From the NCBI GenBank assembly GCA_023436115.1, contig JAEZKQ010000020.1, forward strand, positions 1 to 50,795: a stretch of DNA of 50,795 bases. Reading direction: 5' to 3'. Every line of letters begins with the position of its first letter. Position 1 is the first letter of the stretch. This document shows positions 17,357 through 24,934 of this stretch, piece by piece. The translations under genes were made by a program, and so were the position numbers. This DNA comes from Bacillota bacterium. Its GTDB lineage: Bacteria > Bacillota > Clostridia > Christensenellales > SZUA-584. The notes under the pieces were generated by a model that searched no databases, was not told the origin of the DNA, and saw only the letters and a list, made by a program, of their open reading frames with translations.

Positions 17357-17629
17357 ATGATGTACGCATCCATCGTCATATTTCTGATCATGGTTCTGGT
17401 GAATTTGCTGTTCAAAATCGCGTCTTTTTTCCGTCTGGGTGTCCCGCTGCTCTACGCGCTGGCCGTGCCGATCCTTTTTCCAGATTGGGTGCAGGAGCAG
17501 GAGACGCTGGCGACTCTCATCTTTTCCGGACTCATCGCGCTGGTCATCCTGAGTTGGGTGTTCACAATCCGAAAGCGAATCCTGCGTAAACGGCGGGAAA
17601 ACGAGTATTCAGCATCCATGCCGGAATAA
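17357..17629 (+). CDS. Small membrane protein (90 aa)
   Basis: Two strongly hydrophobic segments (residues about 3-40, probably with a break, and 54-73) are followed by a basic cytoplasmic tail (RKRILRKRRENE). AAGGAGGG lies 8 nt before the ATG at 17357. It is not a recognised family; similar small membrane proteins occur between transfer genes in Tn1549-like elements. A terminator follows at 17658-17673. Confidence 0.6.
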   Translation: MMYASIVIFLIMVLVNLLFKIASFFRLGVPLLYALAVPILFPDWVQEQETLATLIFSGLIALVILSWVFTIRKRILRKRRENEYSASMPE

Positions 17630-17638
17630 ATCGATTCA

Positions 17639-18205
17639 TTATTCAATCAGCTTGAAGTCCCGCAAAGGCGGGATTTCTTTTTTTATCATGTCGGTTGGAT
17701 CAATAATCACCACATGGATGCCCTTTCGGGTTGCATAATCCACGGTGTATTTCGTGCCGCCCTCATGCCCGTTAAACACGGCGATCATGTGCGCCGACTG
17801 ATCCACCATGTACCGGTTTCGTTCGTGCATACAGCCTTTCGTATAACGGTTGTGGAGCAGCACCGTTTCATCCACCTGAGTCAGGATACGGAAATACCGC
17901 GCCCGCCAGGCTTCGTTCCACCGGCTGGCCTGCTCCTCAAACGGGATGACAGCCACCAACTGAATGCCCGCAGTCGGATACGCCTGTTTCAGATCGAGCA
18001 CCATTTCTGCTGCCCATATATCCACGCCCATACCCATCCCCGAAACGAACGCAGCCACGCCTTTTTTACGCATCTCCTCAATCTCCACCAACAGCTTCAT
18101 CTTTAAGAGTAAACAGTCCTCATGCTCCTCGTCATATCCGAAGGCCAACTTGTGCGGTCTGTGTCCGGTAAAACAACATATTTTACTTCTTACAGTGATC
18201 ACCAT
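17639..18205 (-). CDS. SLOG-family (DUF1273/YpsA-like) protein (188 aa)
   Basis: The N-terminal CCFTGHRPHKL motif, the central GMGMGVDIWAAEMVLDLK and the C-terminal HMIAVFNGHEGGTKYTVDYA are diagnostic of the DUF1273 branch of the SLOG/Rossmann fold, related to YpsA and LOG-like nucleotide-binding proteins. The fold binds nucleotides or their derivatives; the role in mobile elements is unknown. The ATG at 18205 is used, though an upstream GTG is possible. It is divergent from the XRE regulator. Confidence 0.85.
   Translation of the reverse strand: MVITVRSKICCFTGHRPHKLAFGYDEEHEDCLLLKMKLLVEIEEMRKKGVAAFVSGMGMGVDIWAAEMVLDLKQAYPTAGIQLVAVIPFEEQASRWNEAWRARYFRILTQVDETVLLHNRYTKGCMHERNRYMVDQSAHMIAVFNGHEGGTKYTVDYATRKGIHVVIIDPTDMIKKEIPPLRDFKLIE
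17658..17673 (+). terminator. Terminator of the 90-aa membrane protein gene
   Basis: TCCCGC-AAAG-GCGGGA is followed on the plus strand by TTTCTTTTTTT. It lies inside the 3' end of the convergent SLOG gene, 29 nt past the membrane protein stop. Confidence 0.75.
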
Positions 18206-18260
18206 GAGCACACTACTTACAGCAGTTTAATATCTAATGCTTTATGCTCATTTTAACGCC

Positions 18261-18289
18261 TTATAGCATTATATACAATCTTGCTATAA
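18261..18289. promoter_or_regulatory. Putative XRE operator
   Basis: TTATAGCA (18261-18268) and TGCTATAA (18282-18289) form a perfect 8-bp inverted repeat with a 13-bp spacer. It lies in the divergent promoter region, 14 bp before the XRE start codon, which fits autoregulation and possibly control of the SLOG gene. Confidence 0.55.
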
Positions 18290-18303
18290 GGGGGATTAAT
18301 GGT

Positions 18304-18642
18304 ATGAAAAGGAAATTGGATAACGGTATGGGCACACGCCTCCGGGAGATAAGGGAAGAACTGCACCTTTCCAGAGAAGTCTTGGCAGAGCAGATGCAGC
18401 TTTCTCCACGCTATCTTGCGGAAATTGAGACAGGTGCAAAAAGCATGTCAGCGATGACAATATACAAAGCGTGTAAAAGCCTGTCTATTTCAGCGGACTA
18501 TCTGATGTTTGGCAAGGCGGAGAAATCGGACACCAGCGCTATTGTTGAAATGCTCTCCAAGCTGGATGAGGAATATGTCGGTTTAGCCGAAGAGCTCCTC
18601 AAGACCTTTATATTGGCGGTTGGCCGCTCCAAGACCTTATAG
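18304..18642 (+). CDS. XRE-family HTH regulator (112 aa)
   Basis: Residues about 10-65 form a Cro/CI-type helix-turn-helix (LREIREELHLSREVLAEQMQ, then LSPRYLAEIETGAKSMSAMT) with a YLMFG end typical of the family. The C-terminal part is a short helical dimerisation region. AAGGGGG precedes the ATG. It probably binds the palindrome at 18261-18289 and regulates its own gene, perhaps also transfer genes. Its stop overlaps the convergent VirB6-like gene by 6 nt. Confidence 0.85.
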   Translation: MKRKLDNGMGTRLREIREELHLSREVLAEQMQLSPRYLAEIETGAKSMSAMTIYKACKSLSISADYLMFGKAEKSDTSAIVEMLSKLDEEYVGLAEELLKTFILAVGRSKTL

Positions 18643-19476
18643 CCCCATCATGTCCCGGACAACCTTATCGGCCATCTTAACGGCTCCAACCAGCACCAGT
18701 AGGTTGAAGATGAGCTCTCCCATGTAGCTCCAAACCATCGTAACAGGGCTGGCGTCCGCTGGTACAGCCGGAGGGCTTGCCGCGAATACGGAAAAGATAA
18801 TGCACGCCAGCACGATGATCGCCCCTTCGAGGCACACGGCGGCATAGCTTTTCAGAAAGCTCTTGCCTATGCTGCTGCTCGGTTCTCCCGCAAAGCTCGA
18901 CAGCGGAACGGGCGCGATGGCGGTATATAAATAGAGCTTAAAAAACCTGCCGTATACGCTCATGATCATAATGAACGACAGCACGATGATGAACAAACTG
19001 CCCAGCAGGGATACCGCCCACGCAGAAATGCTCTGCAGGAAGGTTAGGTTTCGTATGGCCGTGTCCATCTCGGCAGGGATCGTCACCGCCGTCTGTGCGC
19101 TCAGTCCCGCCGCGTTGGTGGCCGTCGAGATAACGCCCTGTACCACGTTGAATAGCGACATCATCAGGTCGAGCCCGTAAGTCACCACGGCTTTGGCGAG
19201 TACGAAGCGGACAAACAGCTTCAGCGCCTGTTCAGGACGCTTGATCTCTGTAAACGAGCCGCACGTTTTCACGGCACCAACCAGAAAAAACAATACCAAT
19301 AAGGCGTAGCCTATGGCTTTGAGCGCTCCGTTGATATCTGTTACCACATCCCAAATACCCCCGCCTTTGAACGTCTCTGGCGACTGGGTGATAAGCTGCC
19401 AGATCTCTGTTAGCTTAGCGTTCCATGTATTGAGGGCATTGGCAATATTGTCGATGATCCAGTTGCCTGAACCCAT
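18637..19476 (-). CDS. VirB6/TrbL-like conjugation channel protein (279 aa)
   Basis: A polytopic membrane protein with an N-terminal soluble segment (residues 1-50), then about six hydrophobic helices separated by short loops. The pattern VLFFLVGAVKTCGSFTEIKRPE followed by LKLFVRFVLAKAVVTYGLDLM is typical of the VirB6/TrbL family of Gram-positive ICEs. It would form the inner channel of the transfer apparatus. It lies between the MT-A70 methylase gene and the regulator, in the transfer operon's orientation. Confidence 0.85.
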   Translation of the reverse strand: MGSGNWIIDNIANALNTWNAKLTEIWQLITQSPETFKGGGIWDVVTDINGALKAIGYALLVLFFLVGAVKTCGSFTEIKRPEQALKLFVRFVLAKAVVTYGLDLMMSLFNVVQGVISTATNAAGLSAQTAVTIPAEMDTAIRNLTFLQSISAWAVSLLGSLFIIVLSFIMIMSVYGRFFKLYLYTAIAPVPLSSFAGEPSSSIGKSFLKSYAAVCLEGAIIVLACIIFSVFAASPPAVPADASPVTMVWSYMGELIFNLLVLVGAVKMADKVVRDMMGL

Positions 19477-19490
19477 GTTCTATCATCTCC

Positions 19491-20060
19491 TTATAGTTGA
19501 ATGTCGCTTTGGACTTCGTTGCCCCAGGCGTGCCAGCCCGGACATTTCTGTCGCGCGAAAAGCTCGATGCGGGGAACGTCACCCATTAGCTCCACGATGC
19601 GCTGGCGGGTGGTATCCGGCTTTTTACTGTGTTCCTCTACCGGCGTGTCGATAACCTGATGCACCCGCCTTGATTGCCGTTTCGGGTGGCCTTTGGTCGC
19701 CAGCAGACAGATTTCCGCGTTTGCGCGCGTCCAGTAGCCCAAGCCCCAAAACCAGCCCGCCGACTTCCTGTTGCGCTTCACCCAAACGAACGCGACGGTT
19801 TTATAGCGGAAGCCCCACGCCTGCATCACGCGAAAGGCGTCCGGAAGATTGGGAAACGTCACCCAAAGGAAAAGCGCGCTGTCCGGAGCCGCAAGTTCTT
19901 TCACGGGCAGCGCGCATATTTCGTCCAAGCTCATGGTCGGATAGTGGCTTTCCGCGCTCCGGCCTTTTCCTTTATTGCTCCACACCACATAGCGCCAGGG
20001 TGGGTCGGCCAGAATCACGCCAAAGCGCCCTTTATCTTCCTCCGCGCGGCCTACCGGCAT
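19491..20060 (-). CDS. MT-A70-family adenine-N6 DNA methyltransferase (189 aa)
   Basis: The catalytic DPPW motif lies at about residues 19-22 (VILADPPWRYVVW). LFLWVTFPNL, the second half WFWGLGYWTRANAEICLLATKG and PVEEHSKKPD are all typical of short MT-A70 enzymes of phages and ICEs. The enzyme transfers methyl from S-adenosylmethionine to adenine. No restriction partner is encoded nearby, so a protective (anti-restriction) or regulatory role for the transferred DNA is likely. It overlaps the upstream 74-aa gene by 10 nt. Confidence 0.9.
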   Translation of the reverse strand: MPVGRAEEDKGRFGVILADPPWRYVVWSNKGKGRSAESHYPTMSLDEICALPVKELAAPDSALFLWVTFPNLPDAFRVMQAWGFRYKTVAFVWVKRNRKSAGWFWGLGYWTRANAEICLLATKGHPKRQSRRVHQVIDTPVEEHSKKPDTTRQRIVELMGDVPRIELFARQKCPGWHAWGNEVQSDIQL

Positions 20061-20275
20061 GGCGCATCCCTACGCGGCGTTTTCTCCTTAATGACGCCGT
20101 ACTTGTCATCCACATAGAAGCGGCCAACATAGGGATTGAAAATGGCGGTGCAGCGCACACCGCCAAACTCCGCCACATACCGGTTGTCCCCGACCTTTTC
20201 CACAATCGTCGCCTCCCGCAGTTCGCCGTTCAGGGAGTGAATGTGCATTTCTTCTGTGATTGGAAGGTTAAACAT
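20051..20275 (-). CDS. Small conserved ICE protein (74 aa)
   Basis: The ATG at 20275 has GGAGGT 7 nt upstream, which decides the start over longer in-frame readings. The 74-residue product has a small beta-rich part (VEKVGDNRYVAEFGGVRCTAIFNP, FYVDDKYG). Its function is unknown. It overlaps the methylase gene and is preceded by a 320-bp noncoding region carrying a cluster of AAATAAAGTTTGATAT repeats. Confidence 0.65.
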   Translation of the reverse strand: MFNLPITEEMHIHSLNGELREATIVEKVGDNRYVAEFGGVRCTAIFNPYVGRFYVDDKYGVIKEKTPRRDAPCR

Positions 20276-20288
20276 ATCTGTTACCTCC

Positions 20289-20580
20289 AAATAAAGTTTG
20301 ATATAAATTGCCTTGTTTTGAAGGGATTTTTCAAAATAAAGTTTGACATTTTTCTTGTTTTCATTTTCTAACAATACCTTTCTTATAATTTTGTTTTCTG
20401 TTTGCAATGCCGATGAAAATAAAGTTTGATATATTGCCGTCACTGTAAAAAGTAGCATTTATCGGTGTTTTTCAAGATATTCGCGCAACACAATGGCAGC
20501 TTTCGTTACTCTTTCACCAATCTGAATTTCAATCTTTATTTTTAATATCAGACTTTATTAAAAAGTATCAAACTTTATTT
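20289..20580. repeat. Cluster of AAATAAAGTTTGATAT repeats in both orientations
   Basis: Three direct copies lie at 20289-20304, 20334-20349 (one change, GACAT) and 20417-20432. Inverted copies lie at 20565-20580 and 20545-20559 (with changes), and a weaker one near 20530-20543. They fill the 321-bp gap between the Maff2 gene and the 74-aa gene, which otherwise holds no gene. The array is A+T-rich compared with its surroundings. It could bind an element-encoded protein or fold into alternative long hairpins in the transfer transcript. Confidence 0.7.
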
Positions 20581-20596
20581 TTATTTAACAATATCG

Positions 20597-20905
20597 TCAG
20601 CCTCCTGTAATGAGATTCAGTATCTCTTTGGCAAAGGTGATGATGATCCCACCCGCAAGGGTCAGGAAACCGTTGGCACGCTGGCTCGGATCGTGGCTCT
20701 TGAGAGACAGTCCCACCTGTACGATGCCAAACGCCAGCAGGATGATGCCGATGGCGCGGATCAGGCCGAAGATGAATTCCGACAGGTTGTTGACAACGGC
20801 GAGTGGATCATCCTCCGCGGCAAACGCCGTGGCTGTGAAGGAAAACACCAGCACCAAGGCGCAGAAGATGCTGAACAGCAGCTTCGTCTTTTTGGACATT
20901 TTCAT
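20597..20905 (-). CDS. Maff2-family, VirB2/TrbC-like pilin-type membrane protein (102 aa)
   Basis: There is a signal peptide at residues 1-30 ending in the plausible cleavage site AFA-AE, then two hydrophobic helices (about 42-66 and 80-97) separated by the polar loop KSHDPSQRANG. This is the layout of VirB2-like subunits and of the Maff2 family found next to virD4 in Tn1549-like elements. The start overlaps the stop of virD4 by 4 nt (ATGA), so the two are co-expressed. Confidence 0.85.
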   Translation of the reverse strand: MKMSKKTKLLFSIFCALVLVFSFTATAFAAEDDPLAVVNNLSEFIFGLIRAIGIILLAFGIVQVGLSLKSHDPSQRANGFLTLAGGIIITFAKEILNLITGG

Positions 20906-22692
20906 TTGTTTTGTTCCTCCGTTTCTTTAATCAGAATTTTATTGAGGTCATCCTCGGACAGCACCTCGTAATCGGCATAGTCACCGTCCAGTAGGATTTC
21001 GTCCGTATCAATAGCAAGGGGTGCTTTTCCGTGTATATACGGCGGCGTTCCGCCATCTGCGGTGAACCTGATATTTGGATGACGCAGGAGGTCATATTTG
21101 CCGTCCTGTACGGCGCGTTCACCACGTATGAACAGCAGGGCGTAGCGGTTATCGAGCATTCGCACTTCGTCCGGCGTATACAGCTCGCGACCGGTGATCT
21201 GCCAGTTGGTCGAATAGTTCCCGCTGCGGCCCTTGCTCTGGCCGTAGGTGTTGGTGTCGATGGTCGCCTTGCCGAGCATCTTGCTGATGTACTCATGCGT
21301 CGATTGCTCGTTTCCGCCGAGATACACAAATTCATCGCAGTTGCCCACGATGCTCTCCCATTGCTTTTCAAACAGGGCTTTGAGCTGGGCGAGGTTTTGC
21401 AGGATGATGGATACGGATATCTCCCGCGATCGCATGGTACTGAGTATCTTGTCAAACTCATCTGGCAGGGCGACATTGGCGAACTCATCCATCACGCAAT
21501 GAACGTGGACGGGCAGCCGCCCGCCGTACACATGGTCGGCGCGGTAGTAGAGTTCCTGAAATAGCTGTGTATACAGCATCCCGATGATGAAATTCAGAGA
21601 CGAGTCGTTGTCCGGGATCAGCGCAAACAGCGCCACCTTCTTTTCACCCAGCGAAGGGAAGTCCATCTCATCGTGGCAGACTACGCCCGCGATCTGCGGC
21701 AGATTGAATTTCTCCAGCCGCACGCCGAGGCTTATCAATATGGATTTTGCGGTCTTTCCGGCTGCTAATTTGAAGATGTTGTACTGCTTGACTGCCAGGT
21801 TCTCCGGGTCGCGCATCTCCAGCCGCTCGAACAGCTCGTCGAGCACGCTGGCGTATTCTTCGTCCTCCTCGCGCACGTCCGCCGCCCCGATCATCTCCAT
21901 GACCATCGGGAAATTTTGCTCAAACGGCGGCGCTTCGTGAACAAGGTAAAGGATAAGCGCTTCCATGAGCGCTGTCTCCGCGCGCTCCCAGAAGGGATCG
22001 TTGCTCTGCGCGCCTTTGGGTGTGGTGTTGCGCACGATGTTGCCGACGAGCTTCAGAACGTCCTTGTCGTCCCGAAGATAGGTAAACGGGTTGTAGCCGT
22101 GGGAACGTTCCGTATGGATGAGGTCGAGTATCCGCAGCTCGTAGCCCTGCTGTTCCAGCAGGTGCCCCGTATCCCGTAGGATTTCACCCTTCGGATCGAG
22201 CACGACGAAGGAAGTGTTGCATTGCATGACATTTGGTTTGGCATAGAAACGTGTTTTGCCGCTCCCGCTCCCTCCCACCACCATGACATTCAGGTTGCGC
22301 CGGTGTTTTCGTCCGTCCAGCCCGATGCGGACGTTTTGCGAGAGCAGGATGTTGTCCGATTTGCTTTTGTCCGCATATTTACGGGAAAGCTGCCTCGGGT
22401 CGCCCCATTTGGCGGAGCCGTGCTCCTCGCCCTTGCGGTAGTTGCGTTTCATGGCGTAATAGACACCAATGCCCAGACCGTAGATCAGCAGAAATATGAA
22501 AATGGTCTTGGGCGAGTCGGTGCACCACGATATGGCCGTGGGGTCGTTTATGCCATTGGTAAAAGCGGTCAGGATGCCCGAAAGCCCCTGGGATAAAAAT
22601 GGGGCGACGATTAACGCCGCCCACACTACGGGGAGGAGCCCCAAACTCCATAGTATGAGGCCCGTTTTCTTATTCTCAATCGGTCTGTTCAT
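20902..22692 (-). CDS. virD4: VirD4/TraG-type coupling ATPase (596 aa)
   Basis: Two N-terminal membrane helices (about residues 10-32 and 60-78) are followed by the coupling-protein ATPase domain, with Walker A VVGGSGSGKTRFYAK near 137-150 and Walker B VHCVMDEFANVALP. The later ISVSIILQNLAQLK and GNCDEFVYLGGNE motifs are TraG/VirD4 hallmarks. The protein links the relaxase-DNA complex to the secretion channel. It overlaps both the upstream 65-aa gene and the downstream Maff2 gene by 4 nt. Confidence 0.96.
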   Translation of the reverse strand: MNRPIENKKTGLILWSLGLLPVVWAALIVAPFLSQGLSGILTAFTNGINDPTAISWCTDSPKTIFIFLLIYGLGIGVYYAMKRNYRKGEEHGSAKWGDPRQLSRKYADKSKSDNILLSQNVRIGLDGRKHRRNLNVMVVGGSGSGKTRFYAKPNVMQCNTSFVVLDPKGEILRDTGHLLEQQGYELRILDLIHTERSHGYNPFTYLRDDKDVLKLVGNIVRNTTPKGAQSNDPFWERAETALMEALILYLVHEAPPFEQNFPMVMEMIGAADVREEDEEYASVLDELFERLEMRDPENLAVKQYNIFKLAAGKTAKSILISLGVRLEKFNLPQIAGVVCHDEMDFPSLGEKKVALFALIPDNDSSLNFIIGMLYTQLFQELYYRADHVYGGRLPVHVHCVMDEFANVALPDEFDKILSTMRSREISVSIILQNLAQLKALFEKQWESIVGNCDEFVYLGGNEQSTHEYISKMLGKATIDTNTYGQSKGRSGNYSTNWQITGRELYTPDEVRMLDNRYALLFIRGERAVQDGKYDLLRHPNIRFTADGGTPPYIHGKAPLAIDTDEILLDGDYADYEVLSEDDLNKILIKETEEQNK

Positions 22693-22886
22693 CTTACCAT
22701 TTCCTTATTGCGCTTTCTTTCTTTTCGGGTGGGCGCATCCATCACGTCGAGCAGGGTTTCGTCCACAAAGTCGGTATCACGCCCCTGTGCCACCAGCTCG
22801 TTGCGCTTGTCGTTGAGCGAGCCGATGATCAGCCGCTGCTGGTATTCGTCCACCTCAATCACGCGTTTATCCTCCATATCTGTCAC
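22689..22886 (-). CDS. Small conserved ICE protein (65 aa)
   Basis: A short polar, helical protein (VIEVDEYQQRLIIGSLNDKR, and the basic tail TRKERKRNKEMVR) without recognised domain. The 4-nt overlaps on both sides place it firmly in the ArdC-like-65aa-virD4 operon. Such a small gene regularly precedes virD4 in this ICE family. Function unknown. Confidence 0.7.
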   Translation of the reverse strand: MTDMEDKRVIEVDEYQQRLIIGSLNDKRNELVAQGRDTDFVDETLLDVMDAPTRKERKRNKEMVR

Positions 22887-23758
22887 CTCTCCGGCTGATC
22901 TCTCTGCTGCTGCCGCTCAGCATACAGGTTCCTGTCCACGCGCTCCATAATCTCGCAGGCGGCCTCACGGATGCTGCCAAGTACTGCGCGCTTTTCAGTA
23001 GTTTCCAGAGAAGATATGCTTTCGGGGATATGGTCGCACGACGGAACTACAGTAACGCCATAACGCATGCAGACGATATCCGCTGCGCAGCTCGATATGA
23101 ACGCGTCGCGGGATGCATCGCCGGTCATGTTTTCGGCGTGAACAAGCTCACAGGTGAGAACAGCAAACAGCGTCTCACCCTCCATGTTGCGGGCGGCGTA
23201 GATCGTTTTGTCCTTATCGGAGTACATCGCGCCGATGTCCTTCGAAACGGAGTCGGACACCCTGATGGGAACAGGCGTGTCCGTTGCCAACGCCTTAAGC
23301 CGTGAGCGAATAGGCGCTTGCACGCGTTCGCGGATGGGCTTACCGTGCGTCTGCGAGATGTCGAACACGCGCTTCGCGTCGAAGCTCGTTCCCATCGTGC
23401 CGTCCTCGCGCTCATACTCGCCATTAGCCTCCAGCACCAGCAGGGCTTTTTCGTTCCGCTTCACAGAACGACCACGCTCATGCCAATCGTCAAAGCCCAT
23501 GACATAGGATGCGTCCGGCTTCTGCGCCAGAATCAGTAAGGTGTTGGCCACGCTCGTCCTGCCCAGCCGCGACTGCATATCCAGATATTTGGACAGCGCC
23601 TCAGGGCTGGAGAGTGTCAAATCCGTCATTCCGTCGATGGTTTCATACAGATACGCGCGCTGCTCCTGCTTGCGCGCCGCCCAAGCCTCCTTGTCAAACG
23701 GCTGGCTGCGGTCGGAGCCGCTGTTTTGGTTCTCAAACAAACTATCGAAGTCTTCCAT
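22883..23758 (-). CDS. ArdC-like / ssDNA-binding-domain protein (291 aa)
   Basis: The ATG at 23758 is used. Residues about 55-130 (LSKYLDMQSRLGRTSVANTL, MGFDDWHERGRSVKRNEKAL) resemble the N-terminal ssDNA-binding domain of ArdC/LtrC-type antirestriction proteins: the folded region that reads (S/N)xxN and W in related ICE proteins. The C-terminal region resembles the linked metallopeptidase-like domain but lacks a full HExxH (CELVHAEN instead). ArdC proteins protect incoming single-stranded DNA. The assignment rests on pattern memory, so it is moderate. Confidence 0.6.
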   Translation of the reverse strand: MEDFDSLFENQNSGSDRSQPFDKEAWAARKQEQRAYLYETIDGMTDLTLSSPEALSKYLDMQSRLGRTSVANTLLILAQKPDASYVMGFDDWHERGRSVKRNEKALLVLEANGEYEREDGTMGTSFDAKRVFDISQTHGKPIRERVQAPIRSRLKALATDTPVPIRVSDSVSKDIGAMYSDKDKTIYAARNMEGETLFAVLTCELVHAENMTGDASRDAFISSCAADIVCMRYGVTVVPSCDHIPESISSLETTEKRAVLGSIREAACEIMERVDRNLYAERQQQRDQPER

Positions 23759-23762
23759 GTGG

Positions 23763-24551
23763 TTACCTCTCTTTCGTTGGCGTATTGTTTTTCCTGCTCC
23801 GCGCAGGCTGCCGGTGCGTGGTCTGGCGCTCAGGCTGCTTGCCGGGCGTATTGTTTTCCCGCCGCTGCTCTTTGATTTCCCTGATCTGCCCGCGCACGGA
23901 CGGACGCTCAGCCCCGGCGGTATCGCTTCTGGTTTCTGAGGAAGGCGCGGACGGACGCGATCTCTCCATCCCCGCTTTGATAGGGTTTGACACGTCGGCG
24001 GGCTGTTTGTGCTCCGTCTTCTGCGGCGTACTGAGCATTTCGTCCAGCGTATGCTCGTCCACGGTGTGCGCAGGCTTCTCGGACGGCGGCACAGTGCGCT
24101 CTTTCTCGGTATCCGGCTGCTTCGCTTTGGCTTCACGCGCTTTTTTAATGTCCTCGCGGATCTTTTCCACATCCACAGTGGAGAGGGCGAACCGTTCCGC
24201 GATACGGTTGACCTTGGCGGCGTCGTTGGCGTTCACCACGATGTCGCACAGGCCGTCCGGCTGCTTGCGGTTGATTACGGCGGCGTACAGCACGCCGTAT
24301 TTGCGCGCTTCCTCGGCAAAGCGTTTCAGCTCGCTCGTTTTGATGACGAACACTTTGGTGGGCTTGCCGTTGAACGCCTGCATCCGCGTCTTGCCCTTGG
24401 TGCGCTTCTGATCCTTCAATGCCGCGATGAGGAAGGTGGCGAGCGACAGCGCGCCCTTACCCGCGAGGTTGGTCACGACCTCAACGCCTTTCAGCCCCAT
24501 GGATGTCGCCATATTCACGATCTGTTCCGCCGCGTCTCCTGTCTGGTTCAT
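23763..24551 (-). CDS. pcfB: PcfB-family (DUF3801) ICE protein (262 aa)
   Basis: The start MNQTGDAAEQIVNMATSMGL followed by KGVEVVTNLAGKGALSLATFLIA is the PcfB/DUF3801 N-terminus; PcfB of pCF10 works with the coupling protein PcfC and relaxase. Residues about 60-130 form the folded core (VFVIKTSELKRFAEEARKYG). The C-terminal 120 residues are disordered, Pro/Glu/Lys-rich. The ATG at 24551 follows GGAGGAAAAGCAT. A terminator-like hairpin with a U-run lies only 28 nt upstream. A second copy of this gene's start region is present at 24962-24990. Confidence 0.85.
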   Translation of the reverse strand: MNQTGDAAEQIVNMATSMGLKGVEVVTNLAGKGALSLATFLIAALKDQKRTKGKTRMQAFNGKPTKVFVIKTSELKRFAEEARKYGVLYAAVINRKQPDGLCDIVVNANDAAKVNRIAERFALSTVDVEKIREDIKKAREAKAKQPDTEKERTVPPSEKPAHTVDEHTLDEMLSTPQKTEHKQPADVSNPIKAGMERSRPSAPSSETRSDTAGAERPSVRGQIREIKEQRRENNTPGKQPERQTTHRQPARSRKNNTPTKER

Positions 24552-24565
24552 ATGCTTTTCCTCCT
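24538..24565. repeat. pcfB start region, intact copy (pairs with 24962-24990)
   Basis: CCTGTCTGGTTCATATG plus the ribosome site TTTTCCTCCT (plus-strand view) recurs almost exactly at 24962-24990. The two copies bracket a 396-bp A+T-rich segment carrying a terminator and an 81-aa frame. Confidence 0.75.
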
Positions 24566-24578
24566 TTCGATAAAAAAA

Positions 24579-24601
24579 GACACATCCCAATGGGAAATGT
24601 C
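24579..24601 (-). terminator. Terminator-like hairpin upstream of pcfB
   Basis: On the minus strand GACATTTCCCATTGGGATGTGTC folds into a stem and is followed by seven T residues, ending 21 nt before the pcfB start. It could end transcription of the 81-aa gene or act as an attenuator of pcfB and the downstream virD4 operon. Confidence 0.65.
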
Positions 24602-24683
24602 CAAATTTGATTTCTGTGATATTAAGAAGCAGACTATATACGAACGATAAATCTTTTTAGGCTAAACTTCTAATGCTTACGGC

Positions 24684-24929
24684 CTATTCAACAATTCGCA
24701 ACTGATCCAATCCGGCTGCTTTTATATCTATCTCGCTAAAAAAAAGTGTTTTACCAATATCCCTTTTCCATACTTGTTGGTAGTGAAAACCACACTTATT
24801 TGATTGCGGTATAAAAACCTTTTTGAAAAATCTATATTTGATCATACCTTTTAAAAGGATACCATCATCCAGTAAATATGCTTTCTTCAAGAATGTCACC
24901 TCAAGAATATTATTGCCTGACACAACCAT
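24684..24929 (-). CDS. Hypothetical protein (81 aa), inserted between relaxase and pcfB
   Basis: A short frame starting 5 nt past the relaxase stop. The product (KKAYLLDDGILLKGMIKYRF, FIPQSNKCGFHYQQVWKRD) is beta-rich and compact in character but not recognised. Codon use is A+T-rich compared with the G+C-rich neighbours, and the segment is bracketed by duplicated pcfB start sequences. It is therefore probably cargo brought in by a small insertion. The ribosome site is weak. Confidence 0.45.
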   Translation of the reverse strand: MVVSGNNILEVTFLKKAYLLDDGILLKGMIKYRFFKKVFIPQSNKCGFHYQQVWKRDIGKTLFFSEIDIKAAGLDQLRIVE

Positions 24930-24934
24930 CCTAA

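Noticed and set aside
20289..20580. CRISPR array interpretation of the AAATAAAGTTTGATAT repeats
   Set aside because: Repeats are only about 16 bp, occur in both orientations and have irregular spacing; no cas genes are nearby.
23759..24172. Possible 138-residue N-terminal extension of the ArdC-like protein
   Set aside because: The extension overlaps pcfB in another frame, is Arg/Ser/Pro-rich as expected for a shadow frame, and an ATG at 23758 fits the conserved start better.
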